A DNA stretch of 64,000 bases from Chitinophagaceae bacterium UBA1930 (GTDB lineage: Bacteria; Bacteroidota; Bacteroidia; Chitinophagales; Chitinophagaceae). Made by a program: the position numbers and the translations under genes. The DNA lies in contig DDFK01000002.1 in NCBI GenBank assembly GCA_002337145.1, positions 1,488,868-1,552,867 of the forward strand, read 5' to 3'. Within the stretch, counting starts at the first letter, position 1. Every line of letters begins with the position of its first letter. Below, piece after piece: positions 45,021 through 55,100 of the stretch. The notes beneath the pieces were generated by a model. That model was given only the letters and a program-made list of their open reading frames with translations, made no database searches and had not been told where the DNA came from.

Positions 45021-45839
45021 ATGAACTATCAGACATTTGAACCCAACGAGCAACTGGCGGCAATTGTCAGGTGTTACTGGACTTTGGAGAGCCCGAAAGA
45101 AGAACAGGCCGAAAAGCAAACAATCGTCCCTGATGGCTGCATGGAAATGATCTTTCACTATGGCGACCTTTATAAACAATACCTCTTAAATGGTGACAGC
45201 ATCATACAGCCAAAGTCTTTTGTGATCGGTCAATTGACACAGCCGCTCAAAATAGAGCCTACTGGAGAAACAGGGATCTTTTCTGTCCGTTTCCATCCAG
45301 GAGGGTTCATGCCTTTTGCGAACATACCTATCAAGGAGATGGAAAATACAGCCATCCCGCTGGAAAGACTGTTTGAAAAGGATGGATGCGAAATCGAACA
45401 AAAGATTTTAGGTGCCGGCACTTCTTCAGAAAGGATACAATTGATCGAGACATTCCTGTTGGGCCTGTTATCCAATAATGAAGCCATAGACCGTATCGTA
45501 AAATCAACTGTGGATACCATTTTGAATGCGAAGGGCCAGCTATCCATTATCGATCTTTCCAAGCAGACCAATATCCACCGCAGGCAATTGGAACGGCGAT
45601 TTTCTGCAATTATCGGTTTAAGCCCAAAACAGCTCTCCAAAACCATCCGGCTGCAGGCAACACTGCAGATGCTGCTAACTAAAAAGTTTACGAGCCTTAC
45701 CGCATTGGCCTATGAAGGCGAATATTATGATCAGGCACACTTCATCAAAGATTTCAAGGAGCTGACCGGTTATACGCCCAAAGAGTTTTACGGAAACAAA
45801 CTAAAAATGTCCTCACTTTTTTACGGAGCAGACAAGTAA
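45021..45839 (+). CDS. AraC-family transcriptional regulator with DUF6597-like N-domain
   Basis: This 272-residue protein has an N-terminal sensor-like domain (CYWTLESP, PDGCMEMIFHYGD, SVRFHPGGFMPF) and a C-terminal AraC HTH (IDLSKQTNIHRRQLERRFSAIIGLSPK, YDQAHFIKDFKELTGYTPKEF, each split over helices). The FHPGG motif marks the group often seen next to VOC or SRPBCC genes. It lies 217 nt upstream of the VOC gene in the same direction and may control it. Confidence 0.9.
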   Translation: MNYQTFEPNEQLAAIVRCYWTLESPKEEQAEKQTIVPDGCMEMIFHYGDLYKQYLLNGDSIIQPKSFVIGQLTQPLKIEPTGETGIFSVRFHPGGFMPFANIPIKEMENTAIPLERLFEKDGCEIEQKILGAGTSSERIQLIETFLLGLLSNNEAIDRIVKSTVDTILNAKGQLSIIDLSKQTNIHRRQLERRFSAIIGLSPKQLSKTIRLQATLQMLLTKKFTSLTALAYEGEYYDQAHFIKDFKELTGYTPKEFYGNKLKMSSLFYGADK

Positions 45840-46055
45840 TGCCGCATCCCCTACAGTTCTGCAGCACCCTCATCAGTAATTTTTGCGACAACCAATTTTA
45901 ATATCATGACATGCCGGATATTATCCGGAGCAGGAATTACTTTATTCATTGTCCTTATTTCCAGAAAAGCAAATAAAAAATAGCCTGTCGCATTCTTACA
46001 ATTTTACATTCCGGACAGGGTGCAATTTTGTGGTCTAACTTAAAAAGGTTTGAAT

Positions 46056-46424
46056 ATGAAACATCTGATCAATTGGTTCGAGATACCTGCAACGGATCTC
46101 GGCAGGGCTATTACATTCTACAAAACCATTCTTGACCTAGAGATCAAGGAAGCCGAAATGTTCGGGACAAAAATGGGCTTCTTTCCAACAGATGGCACAA
46201 ATGTATCCGGAGCAATCGTGCAGGGCAAAGGGTACAAGCCTTCAGCAGATGGGGTGACCGCTTACCTGAACGGCGGGAACGACCTTCAACCCGTGCTGGA
46301 CAAAGTAGCCAACAGCAATGGTAAAGTAATTGTACCCAAGACACAGATAGGCCCTGAAATGGGATATTTCGGGATGTTCATTGATACAGAAGGAAACAAA
46401 ATGGCGGTTCATTCAATCAACTAA
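46056..46424 (+). CDS. VOC-family (glyoxalase/dioxygenase fold) protein
   Basis: This 122-residue protein has paired beta-alpha-beta modules: INWFEIPATDLGRAITFYKTIL and GYFGMFIDTEGNKMAVHS. The Glu of FEIP and residues near the end could bind a metal, but no substrate is evident. The ATG at 46056 is chosen over an in-frame TTG two codons earlier. It is 5 nt upstream of the DUF6265-like gene, so the two are cotranscribed. Confidence 0.87.
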   Translation: MKHLINWFEIPATDLGRAITFYKTILDLEIKEAEMFGTKMGFFPTDGTNVSGAIVQGKGYKPSADGVTAYLNGGNDLQPVLDKVANSNGKVIVPKTQIGPEMGYFGMFIDTEGNKMAVHSIN

Positions 46425-46429
46425 AAGAT

Positions 46430-46948
46430 ATGAAAACACAAATAAAAATCTGCATTACTGTTACTGTCCTGATCATGCTGAGTTCATGGACAAAGAAGCG
46501 GGCAGACGACATCAAAAAAGCCGGATGGCTTATCGGGACCTGGGAAAACAAAACAAAGAGAGGCACTATTTATGAAACATGGGTGCAAACAAAGACCGAC
46601 GAGCTCTCGGGAAAAAGCTACACTGTAAAAGAAAAGGACACGACCGTTTTTGAGAATATACGGTTGGTACAGGAGCAGGACGGGGTGTTCTATATCCCAA
46701 CAGTAAAAAATCAAAATGGCGGTTTGCCTGTCCGTTTTGCTGCGACCAGTATCACAGAAACCCAATTGGTTTTTGAAAATCCCCAACATGATTTTCCGCA
46801 GATCATTTCATATACAAAAATCGGGACGGATTCCCTGGTAGCGGAGATTTCGGGAAAAGTAAATAACCAGGACCGCAAGCAGCTATTCGGGATGCATAGA
46901 GCAAACCTTGATGCAACAAAGACAGGGCAACATATCCTTCTCCAATAA
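46430..46948 (+). CDS. DUF6265-like exported protein
   Basis: This 172-residue protein has an N-terminal hydrophobic signal segment and a conserved domain with GWLIGTWENKT, YETWVQ, DELSGKSYTVKEKDTTVFE and FENPQHDFPQIISY. These match a Bacteroidota family I recall as DUF6265, of unknown function and likely lipocalin-like. It is cotranscribed with the VOC gene. Confidence 0.75.
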   Translation: MKTQIKICITVTVLIMLSSWTKKRADDIKKAGWLIGTWENKTKRGTIYETWVQTKTDELSGKSYTVKEKDTTVFENIRLVQEQDGVFYIPTVKNQNGGLPVRFAATSITETQLVFENPQHDFPQIISYTKIGTDSLVAEISGKVNNQDRKQLFGMHRANLDATKTGQHILLQ

Positions 46949-46949
46949 A

Positions 46950-46980
46950 TTGCCGCATATTGTTTTTACCTTTGCGGCAA
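46950..46980. promoter_or_regulatory. Inverted repeat spanning the yjdM promoter
   Basis: TTGCCGCA (46950-46957) and TGCGGCAA (46973-46980) are perfect 8-bp arms with a 15-nt spacer. The -7 element TACCTTTG (46967-46974) overlaps the right arm. It follows the DUF6265 stop by one base. There is no T-run, so an operator is more likely than a terminator. Confidence 0.5.
46967..46974 (+). promoter_or_regulatory. -7 element upstream of yjdM
   Basis: TACCTTTG is an exact TAnnTTTG match, 19 nt upstream of the yjdM ATG. Confidence 0.45.
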
Positions 46981-46993
46981 AAACAGTAAGAGA

Positions 46994-47332
46994 ATGAAAG
47001 AACTTCCCCCCTGCCCTGCTTGCAAATGCATTTATACCTATGAAATGGGCAACCTGCTCGCCTGCCCTGAATGTGGCTTTGAATGGGACCCTTCAGAAGC
47101 CAGTAACTCCGAACAGGCATTGATTGTAAAGGACTGTAACGGGAACATCCTGCAGGATGGGGACACGGTTGTAACCATCAAGAACCTCCCAGTAAAAGGC
47201 TCCTCCCAAAGTATCAAGGCGGGTACCAAGGTGCGGAATATCCGTCTTGTTGACAGCGACCATAACATCGACTGCAAGATTGATGGCTTCGGTGCAATGG
47301 CACTCAAATCTGAGTTCGTAAAAAAAGCATAA
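46994..47332 (+). CDS. yjdM: Zinc-ribbon protein YjdM (PhnA family)
   Basis: This 112-residue protein has an N-terminal zinc ribbon (PCPACKC and CPECGFEW) and a C-terminal SH3-like domain with VKDCNGNILQDGDTVVTIK and AMALKSEFVKKA. These are the two parts of the YjdM/PhnA family, whose biochemical role is uncertain despite the old phosphonoacetate hydrolase name. It is 13 nt upstream of the YoaK-like gene. Confidence 0.92.
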   Translation: MKELPPCPACKCIYTYEMGNLLACPECGFEWDPSEASNSEQALIVKDCNGNILQDGDTVVTIKNLPVKGSSQSIKAGTKVRNIRLVDSDHNIDCKIDGFGAMALKSEFVKKA

Positions 47333-47345
47333 CAACCAGTAATAC

Positions 47346-48080
47346 ATGTTCCGGCATCACGGCAAGGCAAGGACCTTGAACCACAACAAGAAAATTGCCT
47401 CGCTCCTCTCCTTTGTAGCAGGAACAGTGAATGTGGCGGGGTTCCTGTCCGTGCAACGGCTTACAACAAATGTAACAGGCCATTTTGCCTTCTTTGTGGA
47501 CGAGGTCTTTAAACTGAACCTTATCGGAAGCCTTGTCTTTTTTGCCTACATCCTCTTCTTCTTCCTGGGCTCCTATATTTCGAGTATGCTGGTAGAGGCT
47601 ATTGCAAGAAAGGGGGAACAATGGATGTATGTCATTCCCGTTATGCTGGAAACCGTTATCCTATTGTCGGTTGCCTGTACACAAAGAATATGGGTGGCAG
47701 GGCATGCCAACCTGATTGCGTGCAGCCTGCTCTTTGCCATGGGGCTCCAGAATTCCCTGGTGACAAGGATTTCCAGTGCCATGGTCAGGACAACCCATCT
47801 GACGGGCCTGTTCACCGACCTCGGCATAGAACTGTCGCAATTATTTTTTTACAAAGGGGAAGAACAGCGGAACAAGCTGTTTGCCACCATCAAGCTCCGC
47901 CTGCGGATCATTGCCTATTTCTTTATGGGTGGCCTGGCTGGGGGCATATCCTATACCTATATGGGCATACATGCATTGTATATACCTGCCACATTATTAG
48001 TGATGGGGCTATGCTATGACAGCATCAAACTGAAGCTGCTAAGGTTGCATCGAAAGTACAACAGGAAGATGGAGCCCTAA
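47346..48080 (+). CDS. YoaK/DUF1275-family membrane protein
   Basis: This 244-residue protein has about six membrane helices. SFVAGTVNVAGFLSV, TTNVTGHFAFF and MGLQNSLVTRISSAMVRTTH are family landmarks. Members are inner-membrane proteins of unknown transport function. It is the last plus-strand gene before the convergent PorP/SprF operon; a weak hairpin (AGTG/CACT followed by T6) lies at about 48105-48120. Confidence 0.87.
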   Translation: MFRHHGKARTLNHNKKIASLLSFVAGTVNVAGFLSVQRLTTNVTGHFAFFVDEVFKLNLIGSLVFFAYILFFFLGSYISSMLVEAIARKGEQWMYVIPVMLETVILLSVACTQRIWVAGHANLIACSLLFAMGLQNSLVTRISSAMVRTTHLTGLFTDLGIELSQLFFYKGEEQRNKLFATIKLRLRIIAYFFMGGLAGGISYTYMGIHALYIPATLLVMGLCYDSIKLKLLRLHRKYNRKMEP

Positions 48081-48128
48081 TATACCCCTTCCTTTATTGA
48101 GAAGTGGATCACTCTTTTTTCTTTTCTG

Positions 48129-49145
48129 TCAGAACCTTACACAACGCATTTTGTCAAGTGTACTATTGGGTATGTGGAAATATGTTTTATAGTTCATGGT
48201 AAGTTCCAGTCCGCCCCTATACATGGAGGCAGACTTGAGTGCCGAAATATTCACATCATAACTAATACCCAATGTGAGCTGTTTGTAATCAAGTTTTACA
48301 ACAGGGACTATTGCATCGTTTACCCGATAGAATAGTCCAAGACCCAATGAACACTTTTCTGAATCCTCATAGTCATCAACGTCATAGTGGTACAATCCCC
48401 CTAGGAACAACTGCCTATACTGCCCTTGTATATAGTAATCTATAAAACCGGTTACCCTGGTGTAATCTGTGAGGTTAGCCGTAACCCCGGCATTCAGTAC
48501 CAGTTTACTTTTGAAATAATCAAAATTGGATTTATTGAAAAAACTTTTTGTTTGCTTATTTACATGAAACATGGCGGCACCAACATAATACCTAGACTCG
48601 TTGCCAAATGAGTTACTGTATGAAATACCGGTAGACAGGTCCCAATAATTGTAACCAACCCTGTCGAACTTTTGTATAACAGGATTGTTGGGATTGTACA
48701 CCCCGTTAATGTACTGCTCTTCGCCCCTTATTTTGGAAGGGTCAAACTGGCTACTGATATACCCGCCCATTACAGCAAGGGATAGATACTCATCCTTGTC
48801 ACCATTCAATGATTTGTGGAAATTGAGGAAAGGCAAAACCTCTGTCCGTTTTAGATTCAGGTCGCCAGCAGCATCCAATATGCCCTGAAAGCCAATGGTA
48901 AGGAAATCGTTCTGATTGGATATGGGAGTTTTATACTCCAGGCTTAAGGCCGATGTTTTATAAGGTACCGTAACCGAAGCCCATTGGTTCCTGTAGATGG
49001 CACTTACTCTTATATCCCCTTTGAAGATGCCTGCCAACGCAGGGTTGCGAAGTACGGGCTGTTCGTAAAATTGCGAGAACGTATAGTCCTGGGCCAATAA
49101 ATACTGGCTGCAGAAACAAATCAAAAAAGTAGAGATATATTTCAT
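48129..49145 (-). CDS. PorP/SprF-family type IX secretion membrane protein
   Basis: This 338-residue outer-membrane beta-barrel protein has a signal peptide (LICFCSQYLLAQ) followed by FSQFYEQPVLRNPALAGIF, the hallmark of PorP/SprF proteins. Beta-strand alternation and the final Arg-Phe fit a barrel. In Flavobacterium johnsoniae SprF is needed for surface delivery of the adhesin SprB. Here the gene lies 4 nt downstream of a giant T9SS type B protein, the same gene order, so it is most likely the dedicated partner of that cargo. Confidence 0.92.
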   Translation of the reverse strand: MKYISTFLICFCSQYLLAQDYTFSQFYEQPVLRNPALAGIFKGDIRVSAIYRNQWASVTVPYKTSALSLEYKTPISNQNDFLTIGFQGILDAAGDLNLKRTEVLPFLNFHKSLNGDKDEYLSLAVMGGYISSQFDPSKIRGEEQYINGVYNPNNPVIQKFDRVGYNYWDLSTGISYSNSFGNESRYYVGAAMFHVNKQTKSFFNKSNFDYFKSKLVLNAGVTANLTDYTRVTGFIDYYIQGQYRQLFLGGLYHYDVDDYEDSEKCSLGLGLFYRVNDAIVPVVKLDYKQLTLGISYDVNISALKSASMYRGGLELTMNYKTYFHIPNSTLDKMRCVRF

Positions 49146-49149
49146 AGTG

Positions 49150-52100
49150 CTATCTGATTACTGTAATGTTCCCTTTGAAAAATGCAGTCCTGTTATTTTC
49201 ACAAATCACTTCACAAACGTACACGAACACATCTGGGTCCACCAGCTTGCCCTTGTAGGTTCCGTCCCAACCATATGTTTTGTCATTGGGTACGAAATCA
49301 TTCCTTACAAACACCAGTTCGCCCCAACGATTGAATACCTTAACAGAAGTAACTTTCTTGATACCCTGTGCCTTAACAATCATCCTATCATTATAGCCAT
49401 CGCCATCTGGCGTAAGTATATTAGGGATGAAAAGCTTTGCATCTGGACAAAACGCCATAATGCGTAACGTGTCACTTGTCCTGCAACCCCATTGATTTGT
49501 GATGGTAGCTATGTAAGAAACATCTTTGCCAACTGTAGCAATAAAAGGGTTAGGGCAATTGGTACAGCTAAGGGCGGTAGCGGGTGTCCAGTTCCATGTT
49601 ACGGCAGGGCTAATACCTACAGTTGTAACAAACTGGTAGGAAGATTCATTCGTTGTTACTGTATCCTTTCCGATATACAAGGTAGACAATGGATTCACAG
49701 TAACTGTTACATTGGCAGTACGCGTGAAGCAGCCATAAGCATCCTTTCCGGTTACGGTATAAGTTGTGGTACCAGCCGGTGTGGCAATTGGGTTGGCAAT
49801 ATTTGCAGCACTTAATGTATTGGACGGCGACCATTGATAAGTGGCAGCTCCAGATGCAAACAGGTTAACTTTATCGCCCCTGCACATCACTGCATTGTTG
49901 GCGGTCAAAACAAAAGGGGCTACAACTCTTAGGTATACGGAACCATTGGCCACACAACCATAAGAAGAGGTTCCAACAACGGTATAATAAGTATCAGCAG
50001 CAGGCGTGGCAACGGGATTGGGGCAATTGGTGCAGCTAAGGCCCGGGGATGCTACCCATTGATAGGTGTCTGCTCCTGTTGCATTTAATTGCTTACTGTT
50101 TCCTGCGCAAACCATTCCATCAGTGCCGGCACTTACATTTGGCAATGGCCTAATGTTGACTGTTTTCGTGGCAGTAGCGCTGCAGCCATAAATTGTTTTT
50201 ACAATGACTGTTGCTGTTGACACCCCGGCCTGGGTAAAGGTTGTGGAAGCACTTGAAGATGTGGAAGTAGCTCCATTGCTTAGGGTCCAACTGTAACTGG
50301 CGATTGGGTCGTTGCCAGTAATGGTGGCATTAAATGTAATGCTGCTATTGATACAAGCATCATTGTTGCTATTGATACTTGCAACAGGTACCTGATATAC
50401 CTGTACGTTCAGCGATTGCATTGAAGTATCCCTGCAACCAGATACACCTGTAGTGATTAATTGGACAGGGTATGTTCCTGTTGCCGAATAGGGATGGCTT
50501 GGGTGCTGGTTGGATGAAGTCCCCCCATCGCCAAAATCCCATTGCCACTGCTGCATGCCAAAGTAAGCTGTGGAGTTATTGGTGAAATTGGTAGATGTTC
50601 CCAAACAGGTTTGCAAGGGCTGTGCAGTAAATGCGGCAACTACTTTATCTATCTTGATGGAATCCGTAACAGGAACCAACACATTGCAGCCATCATTGTT
50701 TTTTATTGTGAGTGTTGGATGGTAAATGCCAGGCGTTGCATAGGAATGCGATACCGGTGCATTGGAAGTGTTGAGAACAGTACCGTCACCAAAGTCCCAA
50801 ATATAGCCCGTAACATATTGTGCCTGCGACTGGAACTGAAGAAGGGTATTGGCACATTGATAACCTGTGGGGAAGGTAAAGTTTCCGACAGGTGCCGTTA
50901 CACTGATGTTCCTTGAAGCAACATACGTACAGCCACCAGGGCTTATGGATACCATGCTCGCCACATAGTTGCCATTCTGTGTATAGGTATGGCTGGTATT
51001 GTTTCCTGTACCTGTAGTGCCATCGCCAAAATCCCAGGTGGTTTGTGCAGATGGCAGGCTTTGATTGGTAAAGGAAACAGCGAATGGAAGGCATTTACCC
51101 ACTGTGTCGCTCAGTGTGAAAGCACCATGCAGTTGGCTTACGATAACTACTTGTTTTGTTAATGTAACTGTACAGCCATTGCCAGCTACTGCAGGCCTGG
51201 TAACCGTGAGTGTGATAGTATATGTACCAGCTGCGGTATAAGCGTGTACTGGGCTGTACAAAGTTGAATTATAACCATCCCCAAAATCCCAATTGTAAAT
51301 CAGGCCGGTTTCTGAAAGGTTATTGAGCAATACCGGGTCGCCTATACAAACAGGGGCCGTGGAAGCCGTAAAGCTGATGTTAGGCAATGGCAATGCATAC
51401 ACAGGTATCCTTATGGTGTCAAAGCCACAACCATCTGTTGCGGCAACCGTTACTGTATAGTTCCCAACCGTATTGTAAGTATGTGTTACTGTACCATTGG
51501 CAGTTGTGGTCAAGATATTGCCATCACCAAAATCCCAATGATAAGAAGTGGCACCGGAAGAAGCATTGCTGAGGTTGACGGTAAGGGGGGCACAACCGGA
51601 AGCCTGGTTATTCTGTACCTGTATATTGATGTTGATGGGGTTTGGCTTGATGGAAATTGGAACAGTAGCTGTATCACTGCCACAGCTGTTTGTTGCAATC
51701 AACTGCACATTGAAGGTGGTATTAGTTGTAACAGTATAGCTATGCGAAACTGTTGTGGCCATTGTTGTTACAGTAGTGCCATCACCAAACAACCAAGTGA
51801 AAGACTGGATATTGCTTCCAGCAGAAGTATTGGTAAATGTTACAGTAATTGGGGAGCAGCCAGTAAGGTTACTGGCCATGAAATCGGTTTTGGGTTTTGT
51901 CCTTACCAATATATCCTTTGTAATGGATATGGCATCGCATACAGAACTGGCTGTGAGCGTAATGGTATAGGTTGTATCTGTATGGTTCGTATTTGAAGGG
52001 AAAGTAACGGTACCTGGTTGTGCATTGGTTGATGTTTGCCCCTGCCCAAAATTCCATGCATATTGGAAGTTGCCAATAGAAGGGGTTGTATTTGAAATAT

Positions 52101-55100
52101 TGATGGATAAAGGGCCACAGCCAACCGTATCGGACAATGCAAATACTGGATGCGGCTTGGCGACTGTCCAGAACTTGACATTGGCAGTATCATTGAAACA
52201 GCCAAACCTGCTGATGGCTTTCAATGTGATGGTTGCGGTATCGCCATCATTTACAATGGTATAACCTGGGAACGTTGTGCCTGTACCCACCAGTACCCCA
52301 TTTACATACCATTCGTAGGAAATGTTTGCTGCTGGATGGTCAATGGACTGTATGCTTGATGGCAAAATTGTATATGGGGCACAGCCTTGTTGGTTGCTAT
52401 AGGTTATTTCAGCAATGGCTTCGGGATTGACAGTAACAGGGCTTGTAATGCTGTCCACGCAACCATTGTACGTTGTAATCATCAGCTTAACAGGATATGT
52501 CCCTGCTGCTGCATAAGTATGTGTAGGGTTTTGAACAGTAGCAATTCCCCCATCGCCAAAGTTCCAGCTATAAGCGACCGTTCCACCTGATACGCTTGCA
52601 TTGGTACTGAAGACGAAACTGTTGCCATGTAAACACTGGTTGCCAGCATTTACAGTAAAAGCCACAGCTACTGGTTGGGGGTTAACCGTTACTGGTTGTA
52701 TGATACTGTCCCTGCAACCATTGTTTGAGGTTACAACCAGCTTTACCTGGTAGGTTCCTGATGCTGTATAACTATGTGCAGGGTCCTGTGCAGCGGAAGT
52801 CTGCCCATCGCCAAAATCCCAATGATAGGTAATGCTGCCTGTACTTACTGTAGATGTGGCGGTAAACGTAAAGCCATTGTTGCTTAGGCATTGCTGGCTG
52901 TTATTGACGGTAAACCCTGCAACTGGTTGCGGGTAAACGGTTACACTATGTGCAGCACTGTCATTGCATCCATGATCAGTAATGAGTGACAATTTTACAA
53001 TGTAAGTACCTGCAGCAGCAAACGTGTGTGTGGGGTCCTTCACTGCCGAAGTTTGCCCATCGCCAAAATCCCAATGGTAATTAATGTTGCCTGAACCAAC
53101 AGTTGCATTGGTACTGAAAACAAAACTGTTGCTGCTAAGGCATTGGCTGCCTGCATTCATAGTGAAGGCCACGCCTGTAGGCTGTGGATATACAGTAACT
53201 GTTTGTATGCTACTGTCCCTGCAGCCATTGTTGGTACTTACGATCAATTTTACCTGGTAGGTACCTGCCGAGGTATAGTTATGTGTCGGATCCTGTGCTG
53301 TGGAAGTTCCCCCATCCCCAAAGTCCCAACTGTAGGCAATAATGCTTCCACTGCTTATGGTTGATGTATTGGTGAAGCCGAAGCTGTTATTGCCCAGGCA
53401 TTGTGCATTGCTGCTGATAGCGAACCCTGCAATTGGTTCTGGATAGACCATTACTGTTTGTACCGAACTGTCCATGCAGCCATTGTTGGTGGTTACGGTC
53501 AACTTTACCTGATAGGTTCCTGCCAAAGCATAACTATGTATCGGGTCCTGTACAGAAGAAGTGCCCACATCGCCAAAGTTCCAGGCGTAAGTTATTGTTC
53601 CATTAGCTACAGAAGCATTGCTTACAAATGCAAAACTATTGTCATGTAAACATTGACTGCCTGCATGAATGGTATAGCTTACACTTGTTGGCAACGGATA
53701 TACGGTTATGGTTTGTGTGGTGCTATCACTGCAACCGTTGTTAGTGGCCACAATCAATTTTACCTGGTAGGTACCTGCTGAGGCATAATGATGTGTTGGA
53801 TCCTGTGCCGTGGAAGTTCCCCCATCGCCAAAACTCCAGTTGTAGGCAACAATGTTTCCACTGCTTACAGTGGATGTATTGATAAAACTGAAGCTGTTAT
53901 TGCTCAGGCATTGCGTGCTGCTGTTTGTAGTGAATGCTGCCACAGGCTGAGGATAGACAGTTACCGTTTGTGCTGTGCTGTCAATACATCCCATGTTGGT
54001 GGTTACAATCAATTTCACCTGGTAGGTACCCACTGAAGCATAGTGATGTGTTGGCCCCTGTACAGTGGAAATTGCCCCATCACCAAAGGTCCAATTGTAG
54101 ATTATTGTTCCTGAACCAACAGTGGCATTGGTGCCGAAAGCAAAACTGTTTCCACTGAAGCACTGGCTACCTGCATTCACAGTAAAAGGCACACCTGTTG
54201 GTTGCGGGTACACCGTTACTGTTTGTATTGAACTGTCCTTGCAGCCATTGTTCGATATTGCAATCAATTTTACCTGGTAAATGCCTGCTACTGCATAGCT
54301 ATGTGTTATATCCTGTGCAGTGGAAGTTCCCCCATCGCCAAAGTCCCAGCTATACGTAATGTTCCCGTTGCTTATACTTGAAGTATTGGTGAAGGAAAAA
54401 TTATTGCGGCTAAGGCATTGTGCATTGTTACTGATGGCGAACCCTGCAATTGGTTTTGGATAGACCGTTACTGTTTGTACCGAACTGTCCATGCAACCAT
54501 TGCTGGTGGTTACAACCAGCTTTACCTGATAGGTTGCTGCCAAAGCATAACTATGTATAGGGTTCTGTGCAGCGGAAATTTGCCCATCACCAAAATCCCA
54601 GTTATAGGTTATTGTTCCTGATGCTACTGCAGCATTGGTACTGAAAGCAAAACTGTTCCCATTGAGGCATTGGTTGCCTGTATTCACAATAAAAGGCACA
54701 CCTGTTGGTTGCGGGTACACCGTTACTGTTTGTATTGAACTGTCCTTACAGCCATTGTTCGATGTTACAATCAATTTTACCTGATAAATGCCTGCTGCTG
54801 TATAGCTATGTGTTATATCCTGTGCAGTGGAAACCTGTCCATCACCAAAGTCCCAACTATAAGTAATGCTTCCGTTGTTTACACTTGATGTGTTGGTAAA
54901 GGAGAATTCATTGCTGCCCAGGCATTGTGCATTGTTACTGACAGTGAACCCTGCTTCTGGTTGGGGATAGACAGTAACTGTTTGTATGGTGCTGTCCTTG
55001 CAGCCATTATTGGTTGCAACTACCAGCATTACCTGGTATGCCCCTTCTGAAACATAACTGTGGCTTGGGTTCTGTACGGTGGAAGCCTGCCCGTCACCAA

